Assembly: GCA_964514395.1 (NCBI GenBank)
Contig: CAZEQK010000018.1
Span: 1 to 62,525, forward strand
Direction: 5' to 3'
DNA: 62,525 bases
Origin: CAZEQK01 sp964514395
GTDB taxonomy: Bacteria; Bacillota; Bacilli; Tepidibacillales; Tepidibacillaceae
The notes beneath the pieces are model-generated. The model worked only from the letters and a program-made list of their open reading frames with translations. It had not been told where the DNA came from and did no database searches. The position numbers were made by a program, and so were the translations under genes. Below, piece by piece: positions 33,579 to 41,581 of the stretch (positions are counted from its first letter, which is position 1; every line of letters begins with the position of its first letter).

Positions 33579-34340
33579 ATGAAAATAGCTATATATAAAC
33601 CAGAGCAGCAAGGAACTGGAGGATTTGATGGTGGCAAAATAACAGAGCAAAAACCGATAGGATTCCCAGGTGAAAGCTCTGAAGTAAAAAGAGTTGGACC
33701 ACTATTTTACTGGGCATGGGCAAAATCAAAGAAATCGGGCTATATTGCTGCCCACCCTCATGAAGGCTTTGAAATTATTACCTATGTAACAAATGGTAAA
33801 GCGGAGCACGGGGATTCTTTAGGTACAAAAAGTACCATAGGACCTGGAGGCATTCAAGTAATGCAGACTGGATCAGGAGTGCATCATGAAGAAGGATTTA
33901 TTGGTCCAAACTTTGAAGGTTTTCAAATATGGTTTGAACCATTTTTAAATGAGGCTATCAAGAAGAAGCCGACCTATCATCAGTATCATCACGAAGATTT
34001 TCCGTTAAAAGAGTTAGAAGGAAGTTTAGTTAAAACCGTAATTGGTGAGAACTCACCAGTGAAGCTTGTGACTGATGTTTTAATGTGGGATGTCGTTATC
34101 AAAGCAGAGAAGACATATGATATAAATATAATGGCTAATCGTTCGCTAGCAGCTCTCGCTATTTCTGGGGACGGTATTTGGGAGATGAATGGAGAAGAAC
34201 CTACTGTTATCCATCATAAAGATTTTGTCGTGATGGATAGTGAGGATGAAGTGTCTACTACGATCAGAGCAGTAAATGAGTTAAGACTACTCATTATCGA
34301 GGTACCGACAGAGGTTCCATATCGACTATATCCTAAATAG
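33579..34340 (+). CDS. Pirin family protein (bicupin)
   Basis: 253 aa. The N-terminal cupin has the metal motif HPHEGFEIITYV and later HHEEGF, with FQIWFEP nearby. A C-terminal pirin domain follows. Bacterial pirins can act as quercetin 2,3-dioxygenases or redox-linked regulators. AAGGAAGG precedes two ATGs; the second has better spacing and starts at the family N-terminus (MKIAIYKPEQQGTG). Its MarR repressor and operators lie immediately upstream, consistent with a response to quinone-like compounds. Confidence 0.85.
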   Translation: MKIAIYKPEQQGTGGFDGGKITEQKPIGFPGESSEVKRVGPLFYWAWAKSKKSGYIAAHPHEGFEIITYVTNGKAEHGDSLGTKSTIGPGGIQVMQTGSGVHHEEGFIGPNFEGFQIWFEPFLNEAIKKKPTYHQYHHEDFPLKELEGSLVKTVIGENSPVKLVTDVLMWDVVIKAEKTYDINIMANRSLAALAISGDGIWEMNGEEPTVIHHKDFVVMDSEDEVSTTIRAVNELRLLIIEVPTEVPYRLYPK

Positions 34341-34370
34341 GAATACAGGATATGAGATGTTCCCTTTTAT

Positions 34371-35553
34371 TTATAGTAGCTCAGTACTATAGGATTGCTT
34401 CCACGTTTGTTGGTAGCGATCCTTTTCTATCTGGAATTCTGTTTTTGTGTACCCTAATTCAGGAGCAAGTATTTCTTCCATCTCATCAAATATATTAGCT
34501 CCTCCATTTTCTAATAATAGTCCTAATCTACTACGTCTAAGTAATAAATCATCTAAATGAATAACCTGTTCAAATCTTGCAGAATAGATTAATTCTGCCC
34601 ATGAGGTCCCTGTATTTTCTATCAACCCCATATCTATTATACGTTGATCTTCTAATATTCGAGTTGCAGCTTCTGCTCCAAATACTTTTATTATTTTTGA
34701 ATAGATGGTGTTCTTATTACTTGTCAAAGTTGATAAGAGTTTATTGCTTTTTAATTTTCTGCTGGCTAAGTTTGTAGATTGAAGATATTTTTTTGCTTTT
34801 TTAATTGTATCCGCAGCTAATAGTCGGTAGGTCGTCAATTTGCCTCCAGTAACGGTTATTAGCCCATTATCATCATGAACAAAATAATCCCTTGATTCCT
34901 TAGATGGATTGCTTTTACCTGTATTTAATACGGGGCGTAGAATGTTGATATTGCATCTTTAACAGTTAATTGTAGGGATGGAAAGTAGTGTTGAAGTGCT
35001 TCAAAGAGATAGGTGCTTTCCTCCTTACTAATTCTTGGTTCTTCTTCAATTGATTGATTATGCTCTATATCTGTTGTGCAATACAAGGTCATACCCTGCC
35101 AAGGGAGGAGGTAAAGATCATATGGATGCCTTATACTTAAAGCTTGATAAATAGGAAAACGCCAATGGGGGAAGAGAATATGACTACCTCTTAGCTTTCT
35201 AAGTAAGGTTGCTAAGCATTCCTTTATGTCTAAATGAACGGATCTATTCATCTTTCCCATGTCAACAGAAATAACAGGTCTAGCAGAATCAAGGACTGTT
35301 AAATGGCCAACTACGCTTGTACCTCCGCCATAGGGGATGATAATTGCATCGATGGATTTTGCGTAATCAAGAATTTCTCTAACTTCTTTTTCATTCATAG
35401 GATAAGCTACACCATCTGGAACCCGAATATGATAACCACTTTTAAAGGTAATCCAATCGGATAAGGATTGGCCGAGACTATGTTTCATCCGTTCAGCTTT
35501 ATCGGTACTTATTAACTGATGGGAAAACCCCAACCATTCCAACGCTTCATCAT
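34371..35553 (-). pseudogene. Chimeric pseudogene: AGPS-like FAD oxidase joined to glycerol-3-phosphate dehydrogenase
   Basis: The 5' part starts MMKRWNGWGF behind GGAGG, then shifts frame into an FAD-binding region of the alkyl-DHAP synthase type (LGQSLSDWITFKSGYHIRVPDGVAYP, IIPYGGGTSVVGH, DMGKMNR). Near 35190-35210 the protein switches to the middle of GlpD (RGSHILFPHW, LLPWQGMTLYCTTDIEHN). A second frameshift near 34935 separates this from the GlpD C-terminal part (ITVTGGKLTTYRLLAADT...). A deletion joining two neighbouring genes plus two frameshifts explains the structure. No active product is expected. Confidence 0.85.
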
Positions 35554-35963
35554 GATTACCTCCATACTTTATTCTGCATTTTTAGATATCCTCATTAATA
35601 GCAGACATGTTACCTCTTGCTAGCTTATTTGCGTTATATAGTAAACAGGAAAATTTGCATACAATTACTTATTTTGAGAACTTACGATTTATCAAATTTA
35701 CTCATCTATATAAAATTATTCGAAAGGAATTGAGAATATTAAAATGTTTACGTAAAATGTAAGAATAAAAAAGCCCAGCCTTTGTGTCAGCGTAAAGGGA
35801 GAGTTAGTTCACAAAGTGTGGGAAATTATTTAAAAGATTCATACGAACTATTGAAGCTTTCCATGAAGTGTGGCAATATGAGGTAGTCTATATTTTTGAT
35901 AAAGGAATTTATTCTAGCAATGTACAAAATATTAGATAATCATTTGACCAAGGTGATACATCA
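35554..35963 (+). other. 410-bp region with a broken open stretch
   Basis: Most of it shows no gene. Between 35808 and 35936 a frame encodes 43 residues without a start codon (including FHEVWQYEVVYIFDKGIYSS) and ends at TAA 35937-35939. The same frame then continues without a stop into the small gene at 35964. This suggests a longer ancestral gene interrupted by one nonsense codon. I do not recognise the family. Confidence 0.35.
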
Positions 35964-36224
35964 ATGAAAATTAAATTTGCTGATCTAATAAAAATATGGA
36001 GAGTCCAATCAGAGGATAATGGCATTGAATTAATGGAGCATGATGGTTTATTTGTGTTAAATAACAATTTAAAAGAGTTCCTGAAAAAATATAACTATCA
36101 GATAGAAAAAAGTGAAGATGGATTTATACTAATTAATGGTTATTTTAAATACCCACTCTTTATATTTGAAACAATCGGAGATAATATGTTAGTTGATTTT
36201 GACGATGTTATCATCGAAATGTAG
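35964..36224 (+). CDS. Small hypothetical protein, possibly the 3' part of a broken gene
   Basis: 86 aa, acidic, with no transmembrane segment or known motif. AAGGTGAT at 7-base spacing gives a credible start, and a terminator follows 15 bases after the stop, so it may be expressed. The upstream in-frame open stretch (35808-35936) raises the alternative that this is the tail of an interrupted gene. I do not recognise it. Confidence 0.5.
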   Translation: MKIKFADLIKIWRVQSEDNGIELMEHDGLFVLNNNLKEFLKKYNYQIEKSEDGFILINGYFKYPLFIFETIGDNMLVDFDDVIIEM

Positions 36225-36238
36225 CAAACTGAAAAAAC

Positions 36239-36263
36239 AAGGGGATTTATGTATCCCCTTTTT
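36239..36263 (+). terminator. Rho-independent terminator
   Basis: AAGGGGAT pairs with ATCCCCTT, followed by TTT. Confidence 0.75.
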
Positions 36264-36277
36264 GTGCAGTAGTTTCT

Positions 36278-36490
36278 TATCACGTTCTTTGATGTATCCT
36301 CATCTATTCCTCCAATAATGATGTGATTATCAAACGTAGTTCTCATGTAAATATATGGTCTAGCGGTTTCCCAGATTAACGACCGTTTATACCAAGAGGA
36401 TAAATCCTCCACTGGCTTTGTTACAACCGCATAGAAGCTTATTAATTTAGCATTTTTTCCTTTTTTAAATCCAGGATATATCCTCCTCAA
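36278..36490 (-). pseudogene. Fragment of an FAD-dependent oxidoreductase
   Basis: About 71 residues remain, including LISFYAVVTKPVEDLSSWY, LIWETARPYIYMRTT and NHIIIGGIDEDT. This resembles the substrate-binding half of DAO-type FAD oxidoreductases. Both ends are missing, and the frame then runs antisense through the small hypothetical gene. It is a remnant on the same strand as the AGPS/GlpD chimera and probably of the same decayed cluster. Confidence 0.65.
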
Positions 36491-36558
36491 GCCTAGGGTA
36501 TTTTGGAGGTTCTATTAATGTTGTTTGAAAAAAGGATTTTTGACCTAGAAGCAACTAC

Positions 36559-36620
36559 TTGACATTACAAGGTAGTAGATTATACAATAAGTATATCTAG
36601 TTGGTATTACAAAGTAGTAG
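36559..36620 (+). promoter_or_regulatory. Promoter with two direct repeats, putative PadR site
   Basis: TTGACA, a 16-bp spacer and TATACA form a promoter overlapping ATTACAAGGTAGTAG (36564-36578). A near copy, ATTACAAAGTAGTAG (36606-36620), lies exactly 42 bp downstream, four helical turns. The pair is probably the PadR autoregulatory site. Confidence 0.6.
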
Positions 36621-36644
36621 TCCTATGTATAAAGGGGGTAAAAT

Positions 36645-36977
36645 ATGTCAAAAAATACCCAGATGCTAAAAGGCTTATTAGAAGGCTGCATCTTAAAGAT
36701 TGTAGACAATAAAGAGACGTATGGATATGCCATATGTGAGGACTTAAATAATTATGGCTTTGACGATATAAATGAAGGAACAGTATATCCGATACTGATA
36801 CGACTGGAGAAAAATAGATTAATCTACTCGATAAAAAAAGACTCACCACTTGGACCTAAAAGAAAATATTATTTTTTAACAGAAGAAGGAAAGAAGCAAT
36901 TAGAGGATTTTACTACAAGCTGGGAGCGTATAAAAACAAAGGTGGATAGAATTATAGGGGGGGAATCAAATGAGTAA
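36645..36977 (+). CDS. PadR-family transcriptional regulator
   Basis: 110 aa. A short PadR with winged helix (MLKGLLEGCILKIVDNKETYGYAICEDLNNYGFDDINEGTVYPILIRLEKNRLI) and wing (SPLGPKRKYYFLTEEGKKQL), then a dimerisation helix. AAAGGGGG precedes the ATG. It overlaps the next gene, a membrane protein, by 8 bases. Such PadR/membrane-protein pairs in Firmicutes usually respond to envelope stress or antimicrobial peptides. Direct repeats in its promoter suggest autoregulation. Confidence 0.88.
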   Translation: MSKNTQMLKGLLEGCILKIVDNKETYGYAICEDLNNYGFDDINEGTVYPILIRLEKNRLIYSIKKDSPLGPKRKYYFLTEEGKKQLEDFTTSWERIKTKVDRIIGGESNE

Positions 36978-37896
36978 GAAAATGAATAGTATAAGGAAAA
37001 GTATGGTGATTGGAACATTCCTCTTATCAGTAACTTTACTGATAAATGTTGGACTTTATGTAAGTGTTTTGCTTAAAAAGCATAGGATAGCAAGCTTTAA
37101 TGACTTCATAAAAAGACCTGAATCAATCATTGCAATCACGATTGTGTTATTGGCAATTGGATCATTTCTCTTTGTCTTCTTTATAGGGAAGAAGAGAAAA
37201 AAAGGTACGGAATACTTAAATGAAGAATATGATTTGGTTTACGAACAGGTGAACCAATATATTGGATTGAGTGGACTTACTTTTTTTGAAAAAAGGGAAT
37301 TGAATAATGAATTACTAAATTTATTCCTTGAAGCCCAAAGTAATAATAAATCTGTAGATCAAGTGATAGGGAAGGATGTTAAGACCTTTATTGAAAATAT
37401 GATTCAAGCCTACGGGGCGAATGATCATTATTTGAACGATATTTTAATAGGTGTGACATTCTTTGTTTTTTACCTCATCGCCTTTCAATCCTACCTTTAC
37501 CTAAAATTTACGTATATAAAAAATATCAAAGAAAATATTAGCTATTTTGATATAAAGCTTGATTATACCTTGATTTTACTCGCTGTCCTATTTTCATTCG
37601 TTATCATGCCAGTTATTTATAGGAGTAAAAGGCTTATACTAGTTCAACAACCGAAGGAATCATCAAGCTATGGGAAACACCAACTGATTTTAATATTATA
37701 TCCGCTTGGTATCGGTCTCTTCTTTATAGGTATACTTGAAGGTTTAAGACGTTTTTTTGGTAATGTATCATGGGTAGCTATTTTCATAAATGATGGTATT
37801 GTAGTAATTGGTTCCCCTATCATACTTATACTGTTAATTATAGTTGCAGTCATGGCTTATATTACTAGAAAAAAATTCCGTAAGTTCTTTTTGTAA
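36970..37896 (+). CDS. Multi-pass membrane protein partnered with PadR
   Basis: 308 aa. Hydrophobic segments lie at about 12-33, 50-71, 157-178, 197-217, 240-260 and 275-297. Between the second and third is a cytoplasmic stretch (YLNEEYDLVYEQVNQYIGLSGLTFFEKRELNNELLNLFLEAQ) reminiscent of DUF1129/DUF1048-type proteins encoded with PadR. GGGGGGAAT precedes the ATG, which lies inside padR. No function can be given beyond its evident coupling to the regulator. Confidence 0.75.
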   Translation: MSKKMNSIRKSMVIGTFLLSVTLLINVGLYVSVLLKKHRIASFNDFIKRPESIIAITIVLLAIGSFLFVFFIGKKRKKGTEYLNEEYDLVYEQVNQYIGLSGLTFFEKRELNNELLNLFLEAQSNNKSVDQVIGKDVKTFIENMIQAYGANDHYLNDILIGVTFFVFYLIAFQSYLYLKFTYIKNIKENISYFDIKLDYTLILLAVLFSFVIMPVIYRSKRLILVQQPKESSSYGKHQLILILYPLGIGLFFIGILEGLRRFFGNVSWVAIFINDGIVVIGSPIILILLIIVAVMAYITRKKFRKFFL

Positions 37897-38280
37897 AGTA
37901 TAGAAGAGATTTATCTGTAATATATATAACGGAATAGGTTTAACAATAAAATGAAGTAGCGATATGATGATTTACTTCATTTTATTTATTAAAGGAGTAT
38001 TACCTAATTTATTAGAAGCATAGTAAATATAAGGATATAAATTCTTTGAATAGGTTAGAGCTCGCAAAAAAAAAAGATTAACAAATGAGAACTTATGTGA
38101 AACTCTATTTATATAGTTAGTCTATTCAATAATGAATATCAATCAATAGTTATCTATGTCTATTATGAAAAAAGATAGGGAAAGGATTTAAGCTGGGCAA
38201 AAATAGTGCCTATCAAAGTAATAGAGTAAACTAGTATATGATTTTTATCACAGCAAACTATAATGAGGTATAATATATTA
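37897..38280 (+). other. Intergenic region before the iron-transport operon
   Basis: It contains the terminator of the PadR operon (listed separately) and about 290 bases of AT-rich sequence in which I see no gene or RNA. The Fur-controlled promoter begins at its right edge. Confidence 0.5.
37947..37990 (+). terminator. Rho-independent terminator
   Basis: TAAAATGAAGTA pairs with TACTTCATTTTA, followed by TTTATT. It ends the PadR operon. Confidence 0.7.
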
Positions 38281-38334
38281 TTGACATATTGAGTTATTTT
38301 TTTTATTATACAATTGAGAATGATAATCAATATT
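38281..38334 (+). promoter_or_regulatory. Sigma-A promoter with a Fur box
   Basis: TTGACA, a 17-bp spacer and TATTAT (38304-38309). Just downstream, GAGAATGATAATCAATATT (38316-38334) matches 16 of 19 positions of the Fur consensus and covers the transcription start. Iron repression of the FTR1 operon is expected. Confidence 0.85.
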
Positions 38335-38358
38335 AATTAGAAAAAAGAGGGTGTAACC

Positions 38359-39822
38359 ATGTTTAGGCATATATTGTTTGTTTGGATGACATTTTTATTA
38401 ATTGGTTCCATATTAATGCCGCTACAAGGAGTATTAGCAAATAGTAATGTGACTGAAAAGATGATAAATGCAAATAAAATCGTAGATCAGTCTCTAGAAA
38501 AAGCAAAAACAGGAGATCTAATAGATGCAAATCTACAATACAAAAAATTTAAAACTGTGTGGCGTGATATTGAAGATGGAATAAAGAGTGAATCTGCACA
38601 AGCGTATAAAGATATTGAAGCCAATATGGGCAAGGTTACCTATGCTTTTTCAAGAAACAAACAGGAGGAAGTAGTGCAAGCCCTTATCGAACTAACTACA
38701 GCAAATAATAAATTTATTAATGGAGATTATCAAGCAGGGAATAAATTCGAACCACAGAATATATCCCTTTCTCAGTTTATTGTATTATTACAAAATGTAA
38801 AAGAAGAAGCATCAAGCCATAAACAAAATGAAGCAATAAAGGGTATAGAAAACGTAACAGACTCTTGGTTAAGCGTAGAAGGAGTTATCGTTGCTCAATC
38901 AACTAGTGTATATAATAGCACTGAGAAAGATATGGTAACGATCCAAGCGATGCTTATAAGCAACCCACCAGACTTTAAGGGAGCGATAGCAATAATCAAC
39001 AACATGATTGATTACCTAACACCACTAGCTGAAAAAACAAGCTATACCATGTGGGATGCTGCCTTGATTATAATAAGAGAAGGGCTTGAGGCGTTATTAG
39101 TAATAACTGCTCTTCTTGCATTTGTCAGCAAATCAAAAAATGCTAGGGGGAATAAATGGATTTGGTCTGGCGCATTTAGTGGTATATTCGTAAGTATCAT
39201 TCTGGCTATAATCATAAAATATTTGTTTACGATTGGTACTTTTGGTAATAACAATGCCTTAATATCTGGCTGGACAGGAATAATTGCAGCAATCATGTTA
39301 CTTTATGTGAGCTACTGGCTACACAGTAATACTAGTATAAAAAAGTGGCAGCAATTTATTCATTCAAAAACAAAAACAGCATTAAATACAGGAAAGTTGG
39401 TTACACTTGCATTTTTATCCTTTTTAGCGGTCTTCCGTGAAGGTACAGAAACGGTGCTATTCTTTATTGGAATGATAAATCAGATTAGTATTCAAAATTT
39501 AATATTAGGACTGCTAATTGGGATAGGTTTGCTACTAATCATAACGTATTTAATCATCTTTATTGGTGTAAAGCTTCCTATTCGCCCATTTTTTATTGTA
39601 TCAAGTTTTATCGTATTCTACTTAACAATAAAATTCTTAGGCATGGGTATTCATAGTTTACAGTTAGCTGGTGTGATTCCAACAACGAGTATAACAGTGC
39701 CTAGCATTGAATTATTTGCTTTTTACCCATCATTACAAAGCTTAATTCCACAGTTGACATTAATTATAGCTGCCATCATTGTGGTTTTTTTGAAAAGAGA
39801 AAGAAAAAATGAAGCCCTATAG
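38359..39822 (+). CDS. FTR1-family high-affinity iron permease
   Basis: 487 aa. A signal peptide (about 1-27) precedes an extracytoplasmic helical domain of about 200 residues. Seven membrane helices follow, carrying the FTR1 iron motifs REGLE (about 239) and REGTE (about 360). These glutamates move ferric iron through EfeU/FTR1 permeases. The N-terminal domain contains repeated W-x-x-I/V-E-D/G motifs, also found in the lipoprotein encoded next. A Fur box overlies the promoter. No EfeO or EfeB homologue is nearby. Confidence 0.88.
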   Translation: MFRHILFVWMTFLLIGSILMPLQGVLANSNVTEKMINANKIVDQSLEKAKTGDLIDANLQYKKFKTVWRDIEDGIKSESAQAYKDIEANMGKVTYAFSRNKQEEVVQALIELTTANNKFINGDYQAGNKFEPQNISLSQFIVLLQNVKEEASSHKQNEAIKGIENVTDSWLSVEGVIVAQSTSVYNSTEKDMVTIQAMLISNPPDFKGAIAIINNMIDYLTPLAEKTSYTMWDAALIIIREGLEALLVITALLAFVSKSKNARGNKWIWSGAFSGIFVSIILAIIIKYLFTIGTFGNNNALISGWTGIIAAIMLLYVSYWLHSNTSIKKWQQFIHSKTKTALNTGKLVTLAFLSFLAVFREGTETVLFFIGMINQISIQNLILGLLIGIGLLLIITYLIIFIGVKLPIRPFFIVSSFIVFYLTIKFLGMGIHSLQLAGVIPTTSITVPSIELFAFYPSLQSLIPQLTLIIAAIIVVFLKRERKNEAL

Positions 39823-39859
39823 AGTGGGATACTAAACATAGATAGAAAGGATTTTGATC

Positions 39860-40231
39860 ATGAAAAAAATAAGTCTATTATTAGTGGTTGCATTACTTAG
39901 TATGATCGCTTTAGTAGGATGCACAACCACTGCTTCTAAAATAAAAGTGGGAGCAGATACCATGTTAAAAATAACATCAGAATTGACAAAGGAAATCGAC
40001 ACAGGAAACAAAGAGAAGCTAAAAGGACTAGGCGAAGATTTAGAATCAAACTGGTCGGTATTTGAAGACGAGGTAAAACAGAAATATCCAGACATCTATG
40101 AAAAGGTAGAGGATGCACTTGATCCGACCATTGCAGGGACAAGAGCTAATCCCCTTGATAAAGATACATTAATGCACTTTATCAGTGATTTAAACCAAGC
40201 ATTAATTGAGCTTTCTAAAAAAGTAAAATAA
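39860..40231 (+). CDS. Small lipoprotein resembling the outer domain of the adjacent iron permease
   Basis: 123 aa. The signal peptide ends in lipobox ALVGC. The mature part (ESNWSVFEDEVKQKYPDIYEKVEDAL...) shares its spacing of W, E-D, K, Y and E with the FTR1 N-terminal domain (KTVWRDIEDGIKSESAQAYKDIEANM). Both are helical and probably homologous. It may ferry iron to the permease, replacing the missing EfeO. It starts at ATG behind AAAGGA and follows FTR1 by 37 bases in the same Fur-controlled operon. The relationship is my own alignment by eye. Confidence 0.7.
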   Translation: MKKISLLLVVALLSMIALVGCTTTASKIKVGADTMLKITSELTKEIDTGNKEKLKGLGEDLESNWSVFEDEVKQKYPDIYEKVEDALDPTIAGTRANPLDKDTLMHFISDLNQALIELSKKVK

Positions 40232-40310
40232 CAAATAAGGTGTGCTCTCTTATACCCAATGTGCTATCATGATAGAAAGGTTTTTAATAATTCATGAAAG
40301 AGGTGTAAGT

Positions 40311-41300
40311 ATGGTGACTGAATCAAACATCAACCTCCGACATTTGGGCATGACAGACATAGAAATCTCTGCATTGGGATTAGGTTGTTGGCAATTTAGT
40401 AAAGGTGCTGGAATGGTAGGCAGATTCTGGCCCGTAATGAATCAACAGGATATTCGTGATATTGTGAAAATTAGTCTTGATGGTGGGATTAATTGGTTTG
40501 ACACTGCTGAGATTTATGGTAGAGGAGAATCAGAAAAAGCACTTGCTGAAGCCCTTGATAGTTTGGGAGATGAAGGGAATCAAGCAATTATTGCTACCAA
40601 ATGGTGGCCGCTATTTCGATCGGCTAGATCACTTACAAGTACTATAAATGAACGTATCCGTTCACTTAATGGACGTCATATCAGTCTATATCAAATACAT
40701 CAGCCGTTTTCCTTATCTAGCGTAAAAAAACAAGCAGAAGCAATGGTAAAATTATTGGAGGATGGCAAAATAAGCTATGCTGGTGTTAGTAACTTTAATG
40801 CAAAAAAAATGCGAGCAGCCCATGCTGTTCTGAAAAATAATGGGTACTCTCTTGCATCAAACCAAGTGAAGTACAGTCTATTAGATCGTCGTATTGAGCA
40901 AAATGGAGTTCTAGATGCTGCAAAGGAGCTTGGAATAACGATTATTGCTTATTCCCCACTGGAACAAGGGGTGTTAACTGGTAAGTTTCATAAGAATCCT
41001 GAGCTATTAAAAACCATGTCTGGACCAAGAAAATATTTCTCCTATTTTAAGCCAGCGGGATTAGCTAGAACAAAACCATTAATTGATTTACTTGAAAAGC
41101 TTGCAGTAAAATATAAAGTAACACCAAGTCAAATCGCTTTAAACTGGTTGATTCATTTCCATGGAGAAACTGTTGTAGCCATACCTGGAGCATCGAAGGT
41201 GAAGCATGCTGAAGAGAATATTGGAGCTCTTAGATTCAAGCTTTCTCATGCTGATCTAGATAAAATCGACAAGATCTCAAATCAAGTAGCTTTAAAGTAG
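40311..41300 (+). CDS. Aldo/keto reductase
   Basis: 329 aa TIM-barrel oxidoreductase. Catalytic residues are visible: Asp and Tyr in WFDTAEIYGRGESEKAL, Lys in IIATKWWP and His in LYQIHQP. NADPH-binding features are near the end (VVAIPGASKVKHAEENIGAL). AGAGGTG precedes ATG 40311; a longer reading has no site. It is followed by a terminator. The substrate is unknown. Confidence 0.88.
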   Translation: MVTESNINLRHLGMTDIEISALGLGCWQFSKGAGMVGRFWPVMNQQDIRDIVKISLDGGINWFDTAEIYGRGESEKALAEALDSLGDEGNQAIIATKWWPLFRSARSLTSTINERIRSLNGRHISLYQIHQPFSLSSVKKQAEAMVKLLEDGKISYAGVSNFNAKKMRAAHAVLKNNGYSLASNQVKYSLLDRRIEQNGVLDAAKELGITIIAYSPLEQGVLTGKFHKNPELLKTMSGPRKYFSYFKPAGLARTKPLIDLLEKLAVKYKVTPSQIALNWLIHFHGETVVAIPGASKVKHAEENIGALRFKLSHADLDKIDKISNQVALK

Positions 41301-41337
41301 TAGACAATGATAACTAAAATGATATAAACACTGTATA

Positions 41338-41367
41338 AAAAGAAGCTTTACATCGCTTCTTTTTTTT
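41338..41367 (+). terminator. Rho-independent terminator
   Basis: AAGAAGC pairs with GCTTCTT, followed by a T-run. It ends the aldo/keto reductase gene. Confidence 0.8.
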
Positions 41368-41581
41368 ATTCATGAACTCAAGGCTTAATTTAAACTATTT
41401 CTAATCCTTTCGTATGAAGCCTCATGTTATTTAGTAAAGAGTAGCCCTTTAATAAGTACGCATAGAATAAAGGAATAAAAATACATTTAAAAAAAACACT
41501 TTGTTTTTACAAAGGGTATTGGAAAAGAGACAAAAAAGACATACAATTAAAATTAAAAAATTTTAAAGAGGGTTGTTTATT

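Noticed and set aside
36140..36277. C-terminal continuation of the FAD-oxidoreductase remnant
   Set aside because: After about 71 residues similarity to the family stops, and the frame runs antisense through the small gene's terminator and coding region.
41368..41581. Purine riboswitch upstream of adenine deaminase
   Set aside because: I looked for the conserved three-way-junction core and loop sequences and did not find them.
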